From Helicoverpa zea (taxonomy: Eukaryota; Arthropoda; Insecta; Lepidoptera; Noctuidae), in contig NC_061472.1 in NCBI RefSeq assembly GCF_022581195.2, positions 3,596,001 to 3,660,000 on the forward strand: DNA of 64,000 nt. The letters run 5' to 3'. A model generated the notes under the pieces. The model did no database searches, had not been told where the DNA came from, and saw nothing but the letters and a program-made list of their open reading frames with translations. Positions 12,880 through 26,261 of this stretch are shown one piece after another. The translations under genes were made by a program, and so were the position numbers. Numbering within the stretch: the stretch's first letter is position 1; each line of letters begins with the position of its first letter.

Positions 12880-12985
12880 GTATAGCTTCCGGTAGCGTTT
12901 TTAGCCGCGTCCCGCAAGCTTTCTCCGCGAACCCGGACAAAAATAGGTAATAGACTTGCTCGGTAAATAGGCAATCTATGTAAAA
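12880..12985 (-). mobile_element. Worn Helitron-like fragment
   Basis: Minus strand reads ...TTTACCGAGCAAG...CTATTTTTGTCCGGGTTCGCGGAGAAAGCTTGCGGGACGCGG..., corresponding to the 'TTTATCGAGGAAG / CTACTTTTTATCCGGGTTCG / CCCACGGGATGCGGG' order of the copy at 23421-23614. Confidence 0.55.
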
Positions 12986-14937
12986 TACAAACTTTCCAAT
13001 ATTATGTAGATGTAGAATTCTACATAAGTTCTTTTTTCAAGTATTCTCAATTTTTTTTTCGAGCTAAAATAGTCTAGATAACATATTTTCTTCCTGATAA
13101 CATTATGCTAAAAAAAATTGTTGTAGCAGACAACAGGAAAATCGTACCGAAATTATTTATAGAAAGAACCTTAAGAGCATTTTTTGTTTGTTGATTGATT
13201 TAACAAAGTGTGGAATGTATTATAATGGTTAGTATAACTGCACTCTGTATCCGCGAGAAAACGATTGGTTAATTCATTTGACAGCCTTACTCTGAATATG
13301 GTTATTGTGACTTAGAAAAATAGGAGCAGCCCGAGCAGCTACCTACCGAAATTATTTTTAATATTGGTATTACTTTTTCCTGGCATTTTCTATCCTGTAG
13401 CTTTAAAATTTCAATAGCAATCATGGGGTCCAGCCTAATGAAATTATATTTTAAATAAATTGCAATAAACAAACAATTAAGAATGCCGTTATACCTTTGA
13501 CCTGAAAAAGTCGATGAAGATCACGGCTCAGAAGTAGCAGTGCCGAAAAGATGTTGACAATTTTCTCAAATTGATCACAACATTGAAATTATGGCACTTT
13601 CGCCTGTGCAGCAGTGTGACATTAAAGGCAAAAAACGAAATAAAAATATACGTCACCCGCATCAAAACAAGGCCAATAAATACTATACACTAAAACTCTT
13701 CAAAATACTCCGAAAAATCCACTTCAAACCACCACACGCTCAGAATCAGGCGCCGAGACTAGGTCAGGTCGGAGTGCAAAACGCAGCATCACTTTCACCG
13801 TCAGATATCCATTAGACCGACAAGCACATCTGTCTCCGTCAAATTAACCATAAACACGATTCTTTACCTTTTAAAAATAACTTCTAAATGCATTATGGCA
13901 TGTCTTTATACCTCTTTTGTTCGTCATTTGATTTTGATTGTGACTAAGAGTTGAGAATGAATTATAGTAATGCTGAGTAATATGTATGGGTTTTGTTTAT
14001 TACGGTTTTATGAAACTATTTATAGAAATTGCTTATAGATTAGAGGGAACCCTAATGAAGGTTTAAAGGATTTATTTTCAGTAGGTGAAATCCAATCCGC
14101 TTAGGAAAAATACAAAAAAAATCTTAACAATGTATATCGATGTGAATTACGACACATCCCTAAATTTCGTTTGTTATTGTAATTATTTTTTTTTAATTAT
14201 TTGTTTTATAGATTTACGTTTAGGCATTCGATTGAAGAGCCGAAACGTTGTTTTAAATGCATAGTTTTTTGGTGCAGACATATGCAAAGTCATGATTTAT
14301 AATTAGTTATCTTATGAGCGCTTATGCAAATTCTTAATACACAATTACTTTATTTATTTATTTATTAAAGGGTTTACCAACAGCTTCTGTGTAGATTAAG
14401 CTTAGAGTACAATTTCTGTTATTAGGTACTAGGACTTACACAGTTGCCAATTACAGGTTAACCAACATACGCTAAATAATGATAGAATTTATGATTTTTA
14501 GAACTTTATGATAGTTAAGTAATCTACCTAGATAGATTTTTGTGTTTATTTAGATAATACATATACTAATAATATCCTAAGGTCTAAATAATCCTAGTTG
14601 GGCTAAGTTTAACACGAATGTTCGTGAATAAGAAAACTGGCTTTTATGTTGTAGGTGAACTTGGGTTTCTTTTACTCTTCTGTACAAGAATATAATGTAA
14701 GTACTAGCAAATAAATATAAAAAAAATGATACTTACAATTAATGTTTTCAAACTGTTTAATTTATAAACTTGTTTTTAGGTCATGCATCATAACGTTTTT
14801 TGTTTGAAGTATAAATTATATTTTTGGAGCTTTGATTTATGTTTTGAAGCAGATTTCTGCTAAGTACTTGTCAAAACAGACATCGGGTTTCCTTTTTAAC
14901 CAAAAACTGATAACCGTTTCCGATCTTTTACTCTACC
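12986..14937. other. AT-rich non-coding sequence with a TTTA microsatellite
   Basis: No gene recognised. A TTTA run lies at about 14349-14367 and is followed by AAGGGTTTACCAACAGC, possibly the edge of another dispersed repeat. The 74-codon frame at 13591-13815 is not supported by any motif. Confidence 0.45.
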
Positions 14938-15140
14938 TATATCATCCTCCGAGCCTTTCTCCCAATCATGTTGGGGTCGGCTTCCAGTCTAACCGGATTC
15001 AGCTGAGTACCAGTGCTTTACAAGAAGCGACTGCCTATCTGACCTCCTCAACCCAGTTACCCGGGCAACCCGATACCCCTTGGTTAGACTGGTGTCAGAC
15101 TTTACTGGCTTCTGACTACCCGTCTCTCATACTCCGACTC
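14938..15140 (-). mobile_element. GTTGGGGTCGG-family repeat (well preserved copy)
   Basis: Plus-strand wording is ATCATCCTCCGAGCCTTTCTCC, GTTGGGGTCGGCTTCCAGTCTAACC, then GACTGCCTATCTGACCTCC, CAACCCAGTTACCCGGGCAA, GGTTAGACTGG and GGCTTCTGACTACCCG. Read on minus, it ends in a GAGGATGAT-type tail, which suggests a minus-oriented retroposon. At least eight copies of different age occur in this window. The 103-codon frame through it is incidental. Whether it is a SINE or the 3' UTR of a LINE cannot be decided here. Confidence 0.75.
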
Positions 15141-15477
15141 TAACTATATAATAAAAGCAATTCAGTAGGTAAGTGTTAATATTTATTATAGGTCGACAAC
15201 TTCGACTAAAATTGATATTCCTTTTTATATAACGCAAACACAAGTATTTTAATAATCACTTAATTAAATGTGAAACCTGTAATGATAGTGATGATGTTGT
15301 TGTATAAATAAATAAATAAACAAAAGTTTATTAATAATCATTTGTATCATATTCCAGGCACTAAACCGATACATTGACCCAATTTAATTTCCAAAACACT
15401 AGAAATAAACATCAAAGTCGTTCGCAATAAACCATTAAAACAAACAGCATGACACATCAGCATCAAACATACTTGAT
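15141..15477. other. AT-rich spacer with TAAA-type microsatellite
   Basis: Includes an AAATAAATAAATAAA run near 15304-15322 and otherwise nothing recognisable. Confidence 0.5.
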
Positions 15478-15838
15478 GTCCTCCTAGCCGATTATCGGCT
15501 ACGGCGGCTGTTCTCATGTAAGGAGATTAGCCAACTGCGCAGGAGATATTATAGTGCACAAGCATTTGCGCAGACACAGGTGCACTCCCTATTCCTTCAC
15601 TCTCATAGCCCGATGGGACGGGAATCCGACACGACCGGAAAGAGATCAGGCGCAGGACCGACATTTACGTGCTCTCCGATGCACGGGTGAATCAATCACC
15701 AACTACCAGGCTTCGGGCTGCTTTGTGAAAGTCTTCTAAAACCCACAAAGCGATTTCGGCCCGACTCGGGAATCGAACCCGAGACCTCGTGCTCAGCAGC
15801 CACACTTGCGACAACTAGACCAACGAGGCAGTTAACGA
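15478..15838 (-). mobile_element. tRNA-derived SINE, nearly full length
   Basis: On the minus strand the element starts with a tRNA-like head (about 15838 to 15765) reading CTGCCTCGTTGGTCTAGTTG, an RNA polymerase III box A, then the box B word GGTTCGATTCCCGAG. A tRNA-unrelated body follows, with AAAACCCACAAAGCG-like sequence on the plus strand and the word GCACAAGCATTTGCGCAGACAC further down. The wording matches a SINE I know from noctuid moths (comparable to the HaSE elements of Helicoverpa; subfamily not certain). It is not a functional tRNA: no intact cloverleaf closes around the head. The 61-codon frame at 15554-15739 is incidental. Confidence 0.85.
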
Positions 15839-17117
15839 GGAGAAACATACATACATACACACGTACATGAAACATTAATCATGCACACATTGCATTAGCA
15901 AAAACTTAACCCTTCGCTGCCTAAACAACCAAAAATAACCGTGTGACATCACCGTCTGTCGCCAATGCCACTGGCACATGCCAAACCGAAAATAACCAAT
16001 CTGCCATATGCACAGAATTAAAAAAAAAGCACAAAAAAGGTAACAAACCTAACAAGGTTAACCTCATTTCTAATTCTAAGATGGCGGTAAAGTGTTGCGA
16101 TATTTGAAAATAGAACAGCCTGCTTGAAACGGAATGCAACCGACCGAATAATTAAAAGGGATGCGACTAGTGTGTCCCGCGGGTTTGGTTGCGGTAACTC
16201 TAGAATTTATTTGGCCTTATGTTGGCGTTTGTAAAAAAAGGAAATTAATACCTAAGTTAAAAAATACGTCAATTCATTTAATACTTGTTACGGATATGTA
16301 ATTCCGCATTTTTCACTGCAATAAAATTCCATCCTCATTTTTATAGGCATCAGACTAATGCATTGGGTAATTAGCACGAATGTTCGTTGCAAAATCGACC
16401 AATATTAAGACAAATAATAAATAATCACGCGGAAGACGTTATGAAACAAACGCAAAGACAGACACGCAAACAAAATTTCAATATAAACCAAACAGATATA
16501 AAGAAAGGGGTAAAGATTCTTCCCTTGAATTTTGAAGGGGTTTTTAATGTGGCACAAAAACTTAGGGGTCTTTGCGACCAGGTGCCCATAGCTTTACCGG
16601 AAATCTGTGAGCCAACCCGTTCGTGGCGGAAACAGCGGCGCATCCCTCACCTTCGACGTTATTATTTTAAAAAACCATCCCTAAGTTTCGGTTATTTTAT
16701 TACCATTTTCTTGAGAGGCTCCTAAAATAATTTTTGGCTGCATCGGTAGGGTTAGGGCTTGTGTTCGGAGTTTGAATTTTAAAATTTTGTAGGTTGAAAT
16801 TAAATCTTTTTATGTGTCGTTCAGAAAGCTTACATTAGTTGCTTATTTTATAAAATAATTGTTTTTCCCACCTCAGCAAGCTCTCTCAAATTCGTTTTAC
16901 AAAAGTTACACTTTCTCACATCTAGAGGTAATATTATCTAACATTCAAGTGGTTTTTAAAATGATTAATCATCAACTATCGAAAAATAAAATATACAAAA
17001 TATTTTTGTGTTAATGATGTGCCTACTATTTATACTATTCTGTATTGGTAGGTATCTTCCCATTAACTCCATAATTTGCCTATACGTTACTATGTAACTA
17101 AGTTCTATAAATCTGTG
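15839..17117. other. Non-coding stretch
   Basis: Open frames at 15921-16139 (minus) and on both strands of 16387-16725 overlap each other antisense and have no recognisable domain. No gene is called. Confidence 0.45.
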
Positions 17118-17272
17118 TAAAGCCGGCTATACACCTGCCAATCGCCTCGCGAGATCGATCACCGGAAAATCTGACAGCACCAATTGCATACAATTAGTCC
17201 ACTGACGATCGTGATTCAATGACGATTTGGAAATCGAGTGTTGCGAGATGGTTGCTTCGTTTGTAGCTAGCC
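17118..17272. mobile_element. Possible 155 bp MITE with imperfect inverted ends
   Basis: The left edge reads AGCCGGCTATACACCTGCC...TCGCGAG. The reverse complement of the right edge reads AGGCTAGCTACAAACGAAGC...TCTCGCAACACTCGAT. The two align with gaps over about 40 bp (GGCTA, TACA, CTCGC, TCGAT in order). Target duplication not resolved. Confidence 0.35.
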
Positions 17273-18458
17273 TATAAATTCATCGTTAAAATTGAAATAT
17301 TAATTTATCTTTCTAGACCTTGTTAATTGTAATTTATATTGAATTTGCCGTTAACTTTCTACTGTGTAGTAAAATATTATGGATACTTAACGCTGGAGTT
17401 TCATTTCCTTTAAGTGTCATCCTAGGCAGGCTAATTAAATTCATTAATTCTATATGTATAAAATAATACTAAATACTCGATTCTTTATTAGCAATCTCCA
17501 TACTAACTACAAAGATAAATAAAGCAAAATTTTCCTACCTATATAAAAAAATATTTAAGTATATACATTCAACTGAAAATCACCTGTAAACCATTACCAA
17601 AAACGTATAAGACCAAAACAAAACACTAACACAAGTTGCAAGCCGACTTAAAATATGGCGGACTCCGATTTCCATACACCATGGGGCACCATAAAATCAC
17701 ATCGGCCAACAGGTGGGTTTGCAAAACGAAGGGGCCAGAAACATGTATTAACATGTGTACTACAAACTATAGAATGAACTTTTTAACCTGTCCAGGCTTT
17801 TTTATTTATTTGCTTGAATCATTCCGCGATCAGACTTGGCAGTTGTTCTGTCACTTTGGTAGGTACAGGAAACTGCACATTAGTGGTAACTGTCATGCAA
17901 CTTAACTCAATAGTAATAAGTACGATTTTCCTATAAAACTATTACCACTGACCTGAAGTTTACTGTACGTATAATATTAAATTATGCTACTTCATTATTG
18001 AGCTCTGTTAAAAACCTTAAAATTAATTTATGAATACCACTAAAAAAATATGCAAAACGAAAGCAAATAACACCTTTATTTTAAAATTAAGCAACGTGGT
18101 TATAATAAATATCATATAATTCTTCATTAATCTGTCTATTATTTTAAAATTAATTATTAATTTATATACAGCTTACCTTAAAACATAATGTGGTATTACC
18201 AAATTCATAATTTTACAGTAAATTATTATTTATTATGTTGACCTTTTTTAAAACAATACCATAAAAATGGGTTATTTATTTCATATTTATTCTAAAAAGT
18301 GACCTCTCTAAAAAAATATCGCGAATGTCGTCATAGAGTTATTATTTATAGATCTAGACGCCTTCCTTATAGGCTTAACCCAATTACATTACATATGTAT
18401 TTTAAAGTATTTCTCACTACTAAAAATCTTTAGATTAACACATGACAACATCTGGCTA
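17273..18458. other. AT-rich non-coding sequence
   Basis: The 89-codon frame at 17636-17905 carries no recognisable motif and no exon borders. Nothing else stands out. Confidence 0.45.
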
Positions 18459-18690
18459 GCCTTTTCCCAACTATGTTGGGGTCGGTTTCGAATGTTACCT
18501 TTTGCAAGAAGCGACTGCCGATCTGACCTCTTCATTCCAGCTACCCGGCCAACCCAATACCTACTCCTAGATAAGACTGGTTGTCAGACTAACTGGCTTT
18601 TAACTATCCGTAACGACTGCTAAAGATGTTCAATAACAGCCGAGACCTACAGTTTATAGTATCCTCCGAAACACGGTCATTGGTGTCAAA
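18459..18690 (-). mobile_element. GTTGGGGTCGG-family repeat
   Basis: CCTTTTCCCAACTATGTTGGGGTCGG is followed by GAAGCGACTGCCGATCTGACC, the ACCCGGCCAACCC block, ACGACTGCTAAAGATGTTCA and CGAAACACGGTCATTGGTGTC. This copy extends further into the distal (5' on minus) part than the one at 14938. An internal deletion removes the TCTAACCGGATTCAGCTGAG block. Confidence 0.75.
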
Positions 18691-19109
18691 ATATACTTAG
18701 AAAATACATACAAAGAACTACTTAGATTGTGAAAGTACATGACATAAACACTAATATTTTTTTAAGTCACAGCTGCCAACAAGTCCTATTAATAGTCGTT
18801 TACGCCTGATTTGTTAAAAAAAGTTTATAAATCATAACATAATCCTCACCCTTTTTATTTTATGATTTACACATGGAAGGGTTACAACTGTCAGGGTATT
18901 TTCAGCTCACGATATCATATGGTATTAATAATATTAATTAATATTTTGTTTCATACTGAACATTATTGTTTCTGACATTAAACGTACTTGGTTATTTTTC
19001 AAATTACCAATAAAGATATAAAATTTTAATCGCATTGTTACACATATTTTAAAGTCCAAATTAAAATAAAATAACAATACTTTTGTAAAAGGCTAAGATT
19101 CGCCTAAAA
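18691..19109. other. AT-rich spacer
   Basis: Nothing recognisable. Confidence 0.5.
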
Positions 19110-19300
19110 TTAGAAACTAAAGAGGACTCATTTTTTTGTTGTTTGTACCCAAAATGCTCCGAAACTACTGAACTGATTTGAAAAATTATTTCACCGTATG
19201 AAAACTACACTATCTCGGGATGACACAGGCTATATTTTGCCCCAGTACGTATAGTAGTTTACACGGAACGCGGGTCAAACTTCATCAACCATCAAATCGC
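19110..19300 (+). mobile_element. Helitron-like repeat, divergent copy
   Basis: Ordered words CTCCGAAACTACTGAACTGATTTG, AAAATTATTTCACC, CTATCTCGGGATGACACAGGC, TATATTTTGCCCC and ACACGGAACGCGGGTCAAAC follow the layout of the copies at 23421 and 38128. The sequence is well diverged. The 3' end is lost. Confidence 0.6.
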
Positions 19301-19604
19301 GTATAAAAGGACCAAAAAATATTTGACGAGTATGTCAGGACCAAAAACGGGAGTTCGCTCCCGGCATCTCAAAGCGATCAATCTAAAGGTCGTTGACATC
19401 GGTGATCTATCACTATGATAATGCTTAGACAACACTATGATCACTGTTTGCTCTGCTCGCTCCCACGAGATTGTGAGACGTTATAAGTTCAGGATTATGA
19501 ATTAACTGAAATGAATAACTTGATTTTCTTGAATGCAAGTTTTTTAAGGAAAGTTGAAGAAGTGAAAATAAATTGCTGAAGATACCTACGATTGTAGACC
19601 GTTA

Positions 19605-19740
19605 AACAAGCTTCCACTACCAGTTTCACCCGTATCTTCTGGCCACTACTCCGCGTACCTGGATAAAAAGAAGCCTTCCTCGATAAAATGAGCTATATAA
19701 AACATTGAAAAATTCATTCTAGATATAGTGATTATTACGA
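19605..19740 (-). mobile_element. Helitron-like repeat, minus orientation, worn
   Basis: Minus strand reads TTTTATCGAGGAAGGCTTC, TTTTTATCCAGGTACGCGGAGTAG and GATACGGGTGAAACTGG, the same core order as 23421-23614 but with an 8-10 base loss before TTTTTATCC. Confidence 0.6.
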
Positions 19741-19944
19741 GATCACTTCGTAATTAATATCCATGCACTGCACACATACGTTTTTGTTTTTTGTTTTCTT
19801 GAAGTGTATTAGTATACCTTAACATTTCTAAATTCCGCTAAAACAACATAGGTAAGTAATCCCACATTAAGCACATTATAACGTGGATGCCATTACATAA
19901 ACAAAGAAAACAAATATATTACGACAAACTTAACTACAGGTCAC

Positions 19945-20030
19945 ACAAATATTTGCACCGACACGGGAATTGAACCTGTGACCACGAGGTTATTCTGCTG
20001 CTTACGGCGCCATTGGGGTCACTGTGCAGT
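19945..20030 (-). mobile_element. tRNA-like SINE head, degraded
   Basis: On the minus strand a box B word (GGTTCAATTCCCGTGTCGG) is preceded by CCTCGTGGTCACA and a worn CAGTGACCCCAATGGCGCC that could be a decayed box A region. The body downstream (ATATTTGTGTGACC on minus) has no further match in this window. It is too damaged to be a tRNA gene. Confidence 0.5.
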
Positions 20031-23000
20031 GCCTATATTTTTCTTTTAATTGTAAATCAATAAAAAAAACCTGTATAACTGTTAATTTTGTCTGAGGCTT
20101 ATTTTTTATGGGAAGAGGAAAAACCGTACATATGTAATGTTAAGAAAATATTATAAAGTGTCATCGCTTTGGAAAGAGCCAGTGAGCTTATACATAATAC
20201 GCAAATATATATTTTATTTCATCATTCTCTACTTAATATTTATAAAGGAATTTAACTTGGACACACTCCTCAGACATACAAGTATGTATTTGATACTAAA
20301 AATAACATAAGTATCAATGATTTTATTACATTGTAAGTAGATAAAGATAATACTCAATGCAATAAGAACGCATAGACCACTCCACACATAAGATCCAAAG
20401 CCAATAATAATTTGCCTGCGACAAACAAACATCCTGTGCAGATTGACAGGCAGCTGATCTACCCAGTTTTTCTTACATTTCCTGATGAGCGTGGGAAGAA
20501 GAAGCATTTATTTAAGTCATAATAACGAACTAAAGAATATTTTATTATTATATAACTACGAATTTTATGTACTGCTATATACTAAACTTATATAACAATA
20601 CACAAAAAACCTTTAAATAGACATATCAATTTAAACTTCGCGTCAAAAAACTCATCCGTATCGCTGTCAGTGAGAATCGAGCCCAAAAGGAACAAAAATG
20701 ATTGCTAAAATATACTTAAGCAATCTGTTCGAGTACCAAAGGACCAAACCTGCAATATTTTCTTCGCACCATATGATAGTCAGTTGTTTAACCGAGGCAG
20801 GTGGCCAACGGCTTCCAATCTGTGCACGAAAAACCTCAAACGATATTACAAACTACCCCAAAAAAATATAGGAAGACGTAGACGGAGATAGATGCAAGTT
20901 AGAGAGAGACAGAGCATATGTCTTTCCGTTTCCGTTTTATTGTAAAAAGTGGAACATCTGCTCTGACAGATTTGTGCTGTGGGAAGATCGGTGAGTAGGC
21001 GAAATTTTAGATCATCATGTGTTATGCTTTTTGGATGATTTTGATATTCAGGATGTTTTTGTTTGCCTTATGGTGCCTTTACCGTTTAAGACGTTTAATA
21101 TAAGCCTTATGGACACAGATTACTCCAATATGGACCAAAGGACCAATTACTAAGTAACCCAAGTTGACGTGTAATCAGCCTCTCATTAAAAACCAAAATT
21201 GATAAATCAACCCATTATTTTCGTTCAAGATAATCTAATAGTCTGTGTTCGAGATAGGTTGTTGTCAAAAATCTCTCCAAAGTCTTCACAGTAGACAATA
21301 ATAGATAACCCTTTCCCTCTTCCGCTTTTTAACGTGAAACATAAATAAGAGAAAACAATATCGTTTAAAGAACACTTAAATACCTGGGTATAGTGACAGG
21401 AATAGCCCGGGACACACTGGAACCATTCATCATATCAACTGTACTTGAATGAGGAACCTATTCTGGCCAACGAGAGAATTACGATATAATTTCGATGAGA
21501 TTATCGATTCATTTGAATGCAGAAAACCACAGTTCTTTCCCTTAGAAAAAACTGTTTTCTTGACGGAATAGTTTCAAGACTGCATCATGTTTATTTCAAG
21601 ATATTTCGAGTAGCCCAGCCATACTTGTATGAAAGTATTATTAAACTCATCAAATGTTAAACGCAGACGTTGATTGGGACGTGGATTGTACATATGTCGA
21701 ATATTATACCATCTACGTACTTGATTAATGTATTTTGACTTTCGCGTTTGTGTGAAATTGATAAAGATCCATTTATTCATCTAACATATATTCATGTAAC
21801 CATTTATTTAAAAAAACTAAGGTTAGAGAATACTCATCGAAAAGAATTCATCTTATTTAATATCGAAAAAATATCGTTCACCAGAATACTCTCCCGAACC
21901 CGATTTATTTTAAGTTACCCTTTTTATACGAGAATTATGTTCATTAAAGAGAGTTTTTTATATGTTTCTATTTATATTCAGTTGAGCATGTGGTCCTACC
22001 CTCATTGTTGAAGAGATTTGTGGTTAACCCTTCAGGAAGTAGAAAAACTAAGTCAACTGATTCCTGAAACTTATTGTTAAAAACTGGGTCTAATTTTGTT
22101 TTGACAGCGTGTTACCGAAATAGTACTTATTAAGTTTCGTTTTGACACATTATTTCGATTTTAGTTTTGGCTATTCATCCTATTACATTACTTATGACTA
22201 GATAAATGACATCACCTACTCTATGTAGGTAATTGGCCTTATACCAAGCAAAAAGCTGAAACATTTCCTTGCAAAACTATTAACTCGTTATGCGAAAATT
22301 ATCGCGATTGTCAAAAACTAAAAACTAGAGCAATAAGGTTCTTTGTCAATATCATACAAAACAGACAGGTGCTTTAATAATCACGCACAGAAAAAATGTA
22401 TCCGATAAAATTTCTCACACGTTATATCATAACTTGTAATCTGAAACGTTTTCTAAAAGTGAACTGAGTCAATATCCACCATTTCTACTTCCGATCTTCA
22501 CATCCGCTACCATATCCGCAGGTATCCGAAGATTGTACAAATATTCGCACGGCGGATATCCTTTTTATATCGAGTTACACTTTCTTTTACATCCTGTATA
22601 ACATCGCATTACTTGATGTTCACTGCTGTCTTAGAACTGACTGTCTCGAAGGACCAATAGGTACTCAGCAATGGATTTTAAATAACAATAATGGTCGTTA
22701 GCACGGTTATGAAGTTCGATTGTATGCACAAGTGTGTCAGAAAATAGATCAAATGTATTATTTTCAATGGTTACAGAATTTGATATTTTGATTGAGGATG
22801 ACAAATGATGTTTCAAAGGTAGGAAGTAGGTGGGAATCGGTATATCCTTCGATTATAAGGTACAGTAACTATTATCAGGTAACTTGTGCACTTTAGTTGA
22901 AATATGAGAAAGGCAACTTAGACTAGTGTTATCAGTCCCGTCTTTGGACGGGCTTAAAATATCTATCGTAAATCTTCCTCATCAATCATTTCACAGATTT

Positions 23001-23420
23001 GAGACGTACAGACAGACTTTGTGTTAACATATGTAGTTGCTTGTAATACCATAAAATTGCTCTTCAAAACATCTTCCCATCACGATCAGCAAAGGTCAAC
23101 GCTCAAATAATTAGAAATAATTAGTTCACAACGATACGAGCATACGAAATGTAACAAACTCGCGCCAGAACCTTAACTTATTGTACCAACAACTTGGGAA
23201 TTTATTACCAAAGTACCGGGCAAAGATTATGTAAGAAAAGATAGTATTCTCATAGGAATGGGTGAAAGTATTCTGCCTATTTTTTAAAAACAAAATCAAT
23301 TCAAATCATGTATATAAAAAATCGTACATTTAGATTAGGTATTCTAAAATTATATTCTTCTTCATTGTACCCTAAATTGAATGTTTCATTATTAGTAGCT
23401 CAAAACAAACATGTATATTA
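20031..23420. other. AT-rich non-coding sequence
   Basis: The longest open frames (20229-20507 minus, 21748-22011 plus) show only AT-rich hydrophobic composition with no family signature. No repeats were recognised with confidence. This is the longest feature-poor stretch in the left half. Confidence 0.45.
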
Positions 23421-23614
23421 TACTAATATTATAAAGCTGAAGTTTGTTTGTTTGTTTGTTTGAACGCGCTAATCTCAGGAACGACTGGTCCGATGTGAAC
23501 AATTCTTTCGGTGTTAGATAGCCCATTTATCGAGGAAGGCTATAGGCTACTTTTTATCCGGGTTCGTACAGAGGTTCCCACGGGATGCGGGTGAAACCGC
23601 TGGCAGAAGCTAGT
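23421..23614 (+). mobile_element. Helitron-like repeat, best preserved copy
   Basis: Begins TACTAATATTATAAAGCTGAAG, runs through a (GTTT)n tract, AACGCGCTAATCTCAGGAAC, CTGGTCCGATGTG, GTTAGATAGCCCATTTATCG, GGCTATAGGCTACTTTTTATCC, GAGGTTCCCACGGGATGCGG and GTGAAACCGCTGGCAG, and ends AAGCTAGT. There are no inverted ends, no coding capacity and no target duplication, and it ends in CTAGT. That pattern fits short non-autonomous Helitron-like elements of Lepidoptera (class is inference). It serves as the reference for the other copies in this window. Confidence 0.8.
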
Positions 23615-26261
23615 ATAGGCATATAGTTAGATTATACTAAAATTACACTTCTTCATTTTTCATTATGTTGAGTATTTCATTATTAATAGCTCAAAGCAAA
23701 CGCCCAAGCACGAAGTATATCATGGGCAGCGAAATTATTTAAGTCAAATTCTTAAAAATAACTTCGCATTAAACAGTCCATCCCAGTAACAGATCCAGAA
23801 ATAACGACATAGAGTTATGATAATTTCTGTCACCAAAAACAAATAAAATCATAACTTTCCTACTTAAAAATCTTATTTACAAAATAAATAACCTTCCATC
23901 CCAAACAAATGTAGGCTTAACATTATGCATATGAAAGAAATATCAGAATAAATTACAGATCAAAGTAAAATAATTTTTTAAATATTGAAAACCACTTACT
24001 ATCCATGTATGTATAATGTCAGTTTCGTTCCATTCACAATGATTTTGTTTCGCAATATCAATTTATAATAAAGTATTCACCGTTTATGCTAAGTTATTTA
24101 ATCTATGCCTCTTCGACGAATTTTAAGTTGAAAACATATTTAGCATACGCCACTTTAAAAAGATTTTACCAAGAAAAGTGTTAGTGAAAGACTTTTTTAG
24201 TTTTTTTTTTAATAATTGTGTTGAAACTGTTTAAATTATCGTCATTATAGAGATAATGGTAGTTTATTTGTAAATAAATATATGCAATTAATATCGACAC
24301 ATTACTTCATATTTAAATTGCGCATGAATATATTACAAATCGTGTGAAATAAGTCCTTTGAGTTACAAAACACGAGTCCTCCCGTTACTTATTGCGATAT
24401 CAATTATTGAGAACATGAGTTTTAGCGTTCAATACTCATTCTTATGCATTAAAAATCACCATAGCTTATTTTCTCGTCCACATATTAAATAATTGAAGAT
24501 GATTGTAAGTTATTATAAGACACATATAATTCTTCTCTAATTTGGGTACAAACTGTCGTTGAATTATTAGGTAACACTATAATATTTGCATTTTGTACCC
24601 AATTTATGTCATTAAGGGAGTGCTGGAAGAAATTACACTTTTGTATGGATTAAGAGGCCTACAATAAATATTTTAACACCTCTGTTTTTTTAAGTTTATC
24701 AAAAAGACATACACAATAAATGGATATTTGTATTTTTTTCTTTTACAGTTTAATTCGGTTAAAAACCTGAACAACTGGACTAGAAGTTTTTAGAAAATTG
24801 AACCACTAGACTCTAATATTTTCTAATAAAGAAAAAAAAGAAATCTTAGCATGGCTTTTACACCCCTGTACATACTCACATATAAAAGCTAAAGTTGTAA
24901 CTTTAAAACGTTACATAACGTAAGCTAATTATATTCTAAGTTGCGGTGCTAAGTGATTGCTTATTGAAGCAGCCACAGATTCCTAAGCAATGCGGAAGTT
25001 AGAAATTTCCTTTGTTAATTATGTTAAAACTTTTATAGCTTACGTTTACTGTGTTAAGTTAATCTGTTTGCCTTTGATACGGATTTTGGGGTTTTCATAC
25101 TTAAGTCATAATTGTTCGTAATTGCGCTCTAATTGTTGAGAAGTACACCAAACTCATTGAGAGTTTTGTTAGTGGGTTTTTTTAGAAACAATGCGGGAAA
25201 AACTTGACTTTTGTACATTCGCAAATTAGCTAAAATGACTGCAATATTTGAATCCGCAAGCACAACTAACATTTAAGAAAACTTTTTACTTAACACAAGT
25301 AAAAAGAAAACAACACGCATGACCGTGAAAAAAGCAATTACACAACTTATTCTTACTCAAACTTGCGCACGCGCAATTGACGAAACATTGATGTATTACG
25401 CTAACAATTGATTATCGATTATAGGTATCTATTTATAAATTTTATGAACGTACTTATACATATAAGAAAGTAAGGAAAAAAGTAAAAAAAAATACCTTTG
25501 TCGCCAAGGTGTACGTAAGTAGTAAAAATAAAATATGAGCTACATAAACTAATATAATAATAAACTCCACGCTTTTCTTAAATAACCTTACAACCGTAAG
25601 CTAAAAGTCAGTCATTAAAAATCCATTTAAAAAAAAGAACAAAACAATATCGATTTTTATATCCAAATTGACATTTAAAACTTAATCAATATGTAGCAGC
25701 GTAAACTCGTAATAAATAAAATTGTCTCGTAAATAAAGGACCTAATAATTAAATTTTATTTTCTTGATTAAGCACCGAGGAAGGCGTAGACATATAAAAT
25801 GGATTAATATAACTAATTAGGTTTTGAAGCTTAGTGCTGATAGTCCATTAAACAATTAATATTGATTTCACGCGCTGATAGTTTAATGTCAATTATTAAC
25901 GACTCAAAAAGGGTTTGTATGTGAAAATATACGAGGTGAAATTGGTCCTTTGAGTATTACAAACATAGTCAAGTACAATTTTTATTGGTCCCAGTAAGTG
26001 TATCTGACTAGCACTCTTGATGAAATTTAAAAATTAATACAGTTTTGAAAAACACTAGCTTCATTTATTTATGCACCTGGACATTTTGACCTTTTTAACC
26101 TCGTTTCAAAAATAGGTTGTCTAACACGGAAATATTTTTTAAAATTGGTCGGCATTTTCTGAGAATGACGCGTTTAAACAAACTAGCTTAGTATTAAATG
26201 CCACTATATATACAGCATATATGGCACAAATACTGGGAATGAAAGTCTGTATTTTCAATTA
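23615..26261. other. AT-rich non-coding sequence
   Basis: No gene recognised. It contains an imperfect hairpin at 24539-24605: arms AATTTGGGTACAAA and TTTGTACCCAATTT pair 13 of 14 around a 39-base loop. Confidence 0.45.

Noticed and set aside
15765..15832. A tRNA gene on the minus strand
   Set aside because: Box A and box B words are present but no cloverleaf closes around them, and the sequence runs straight into a SINE body.
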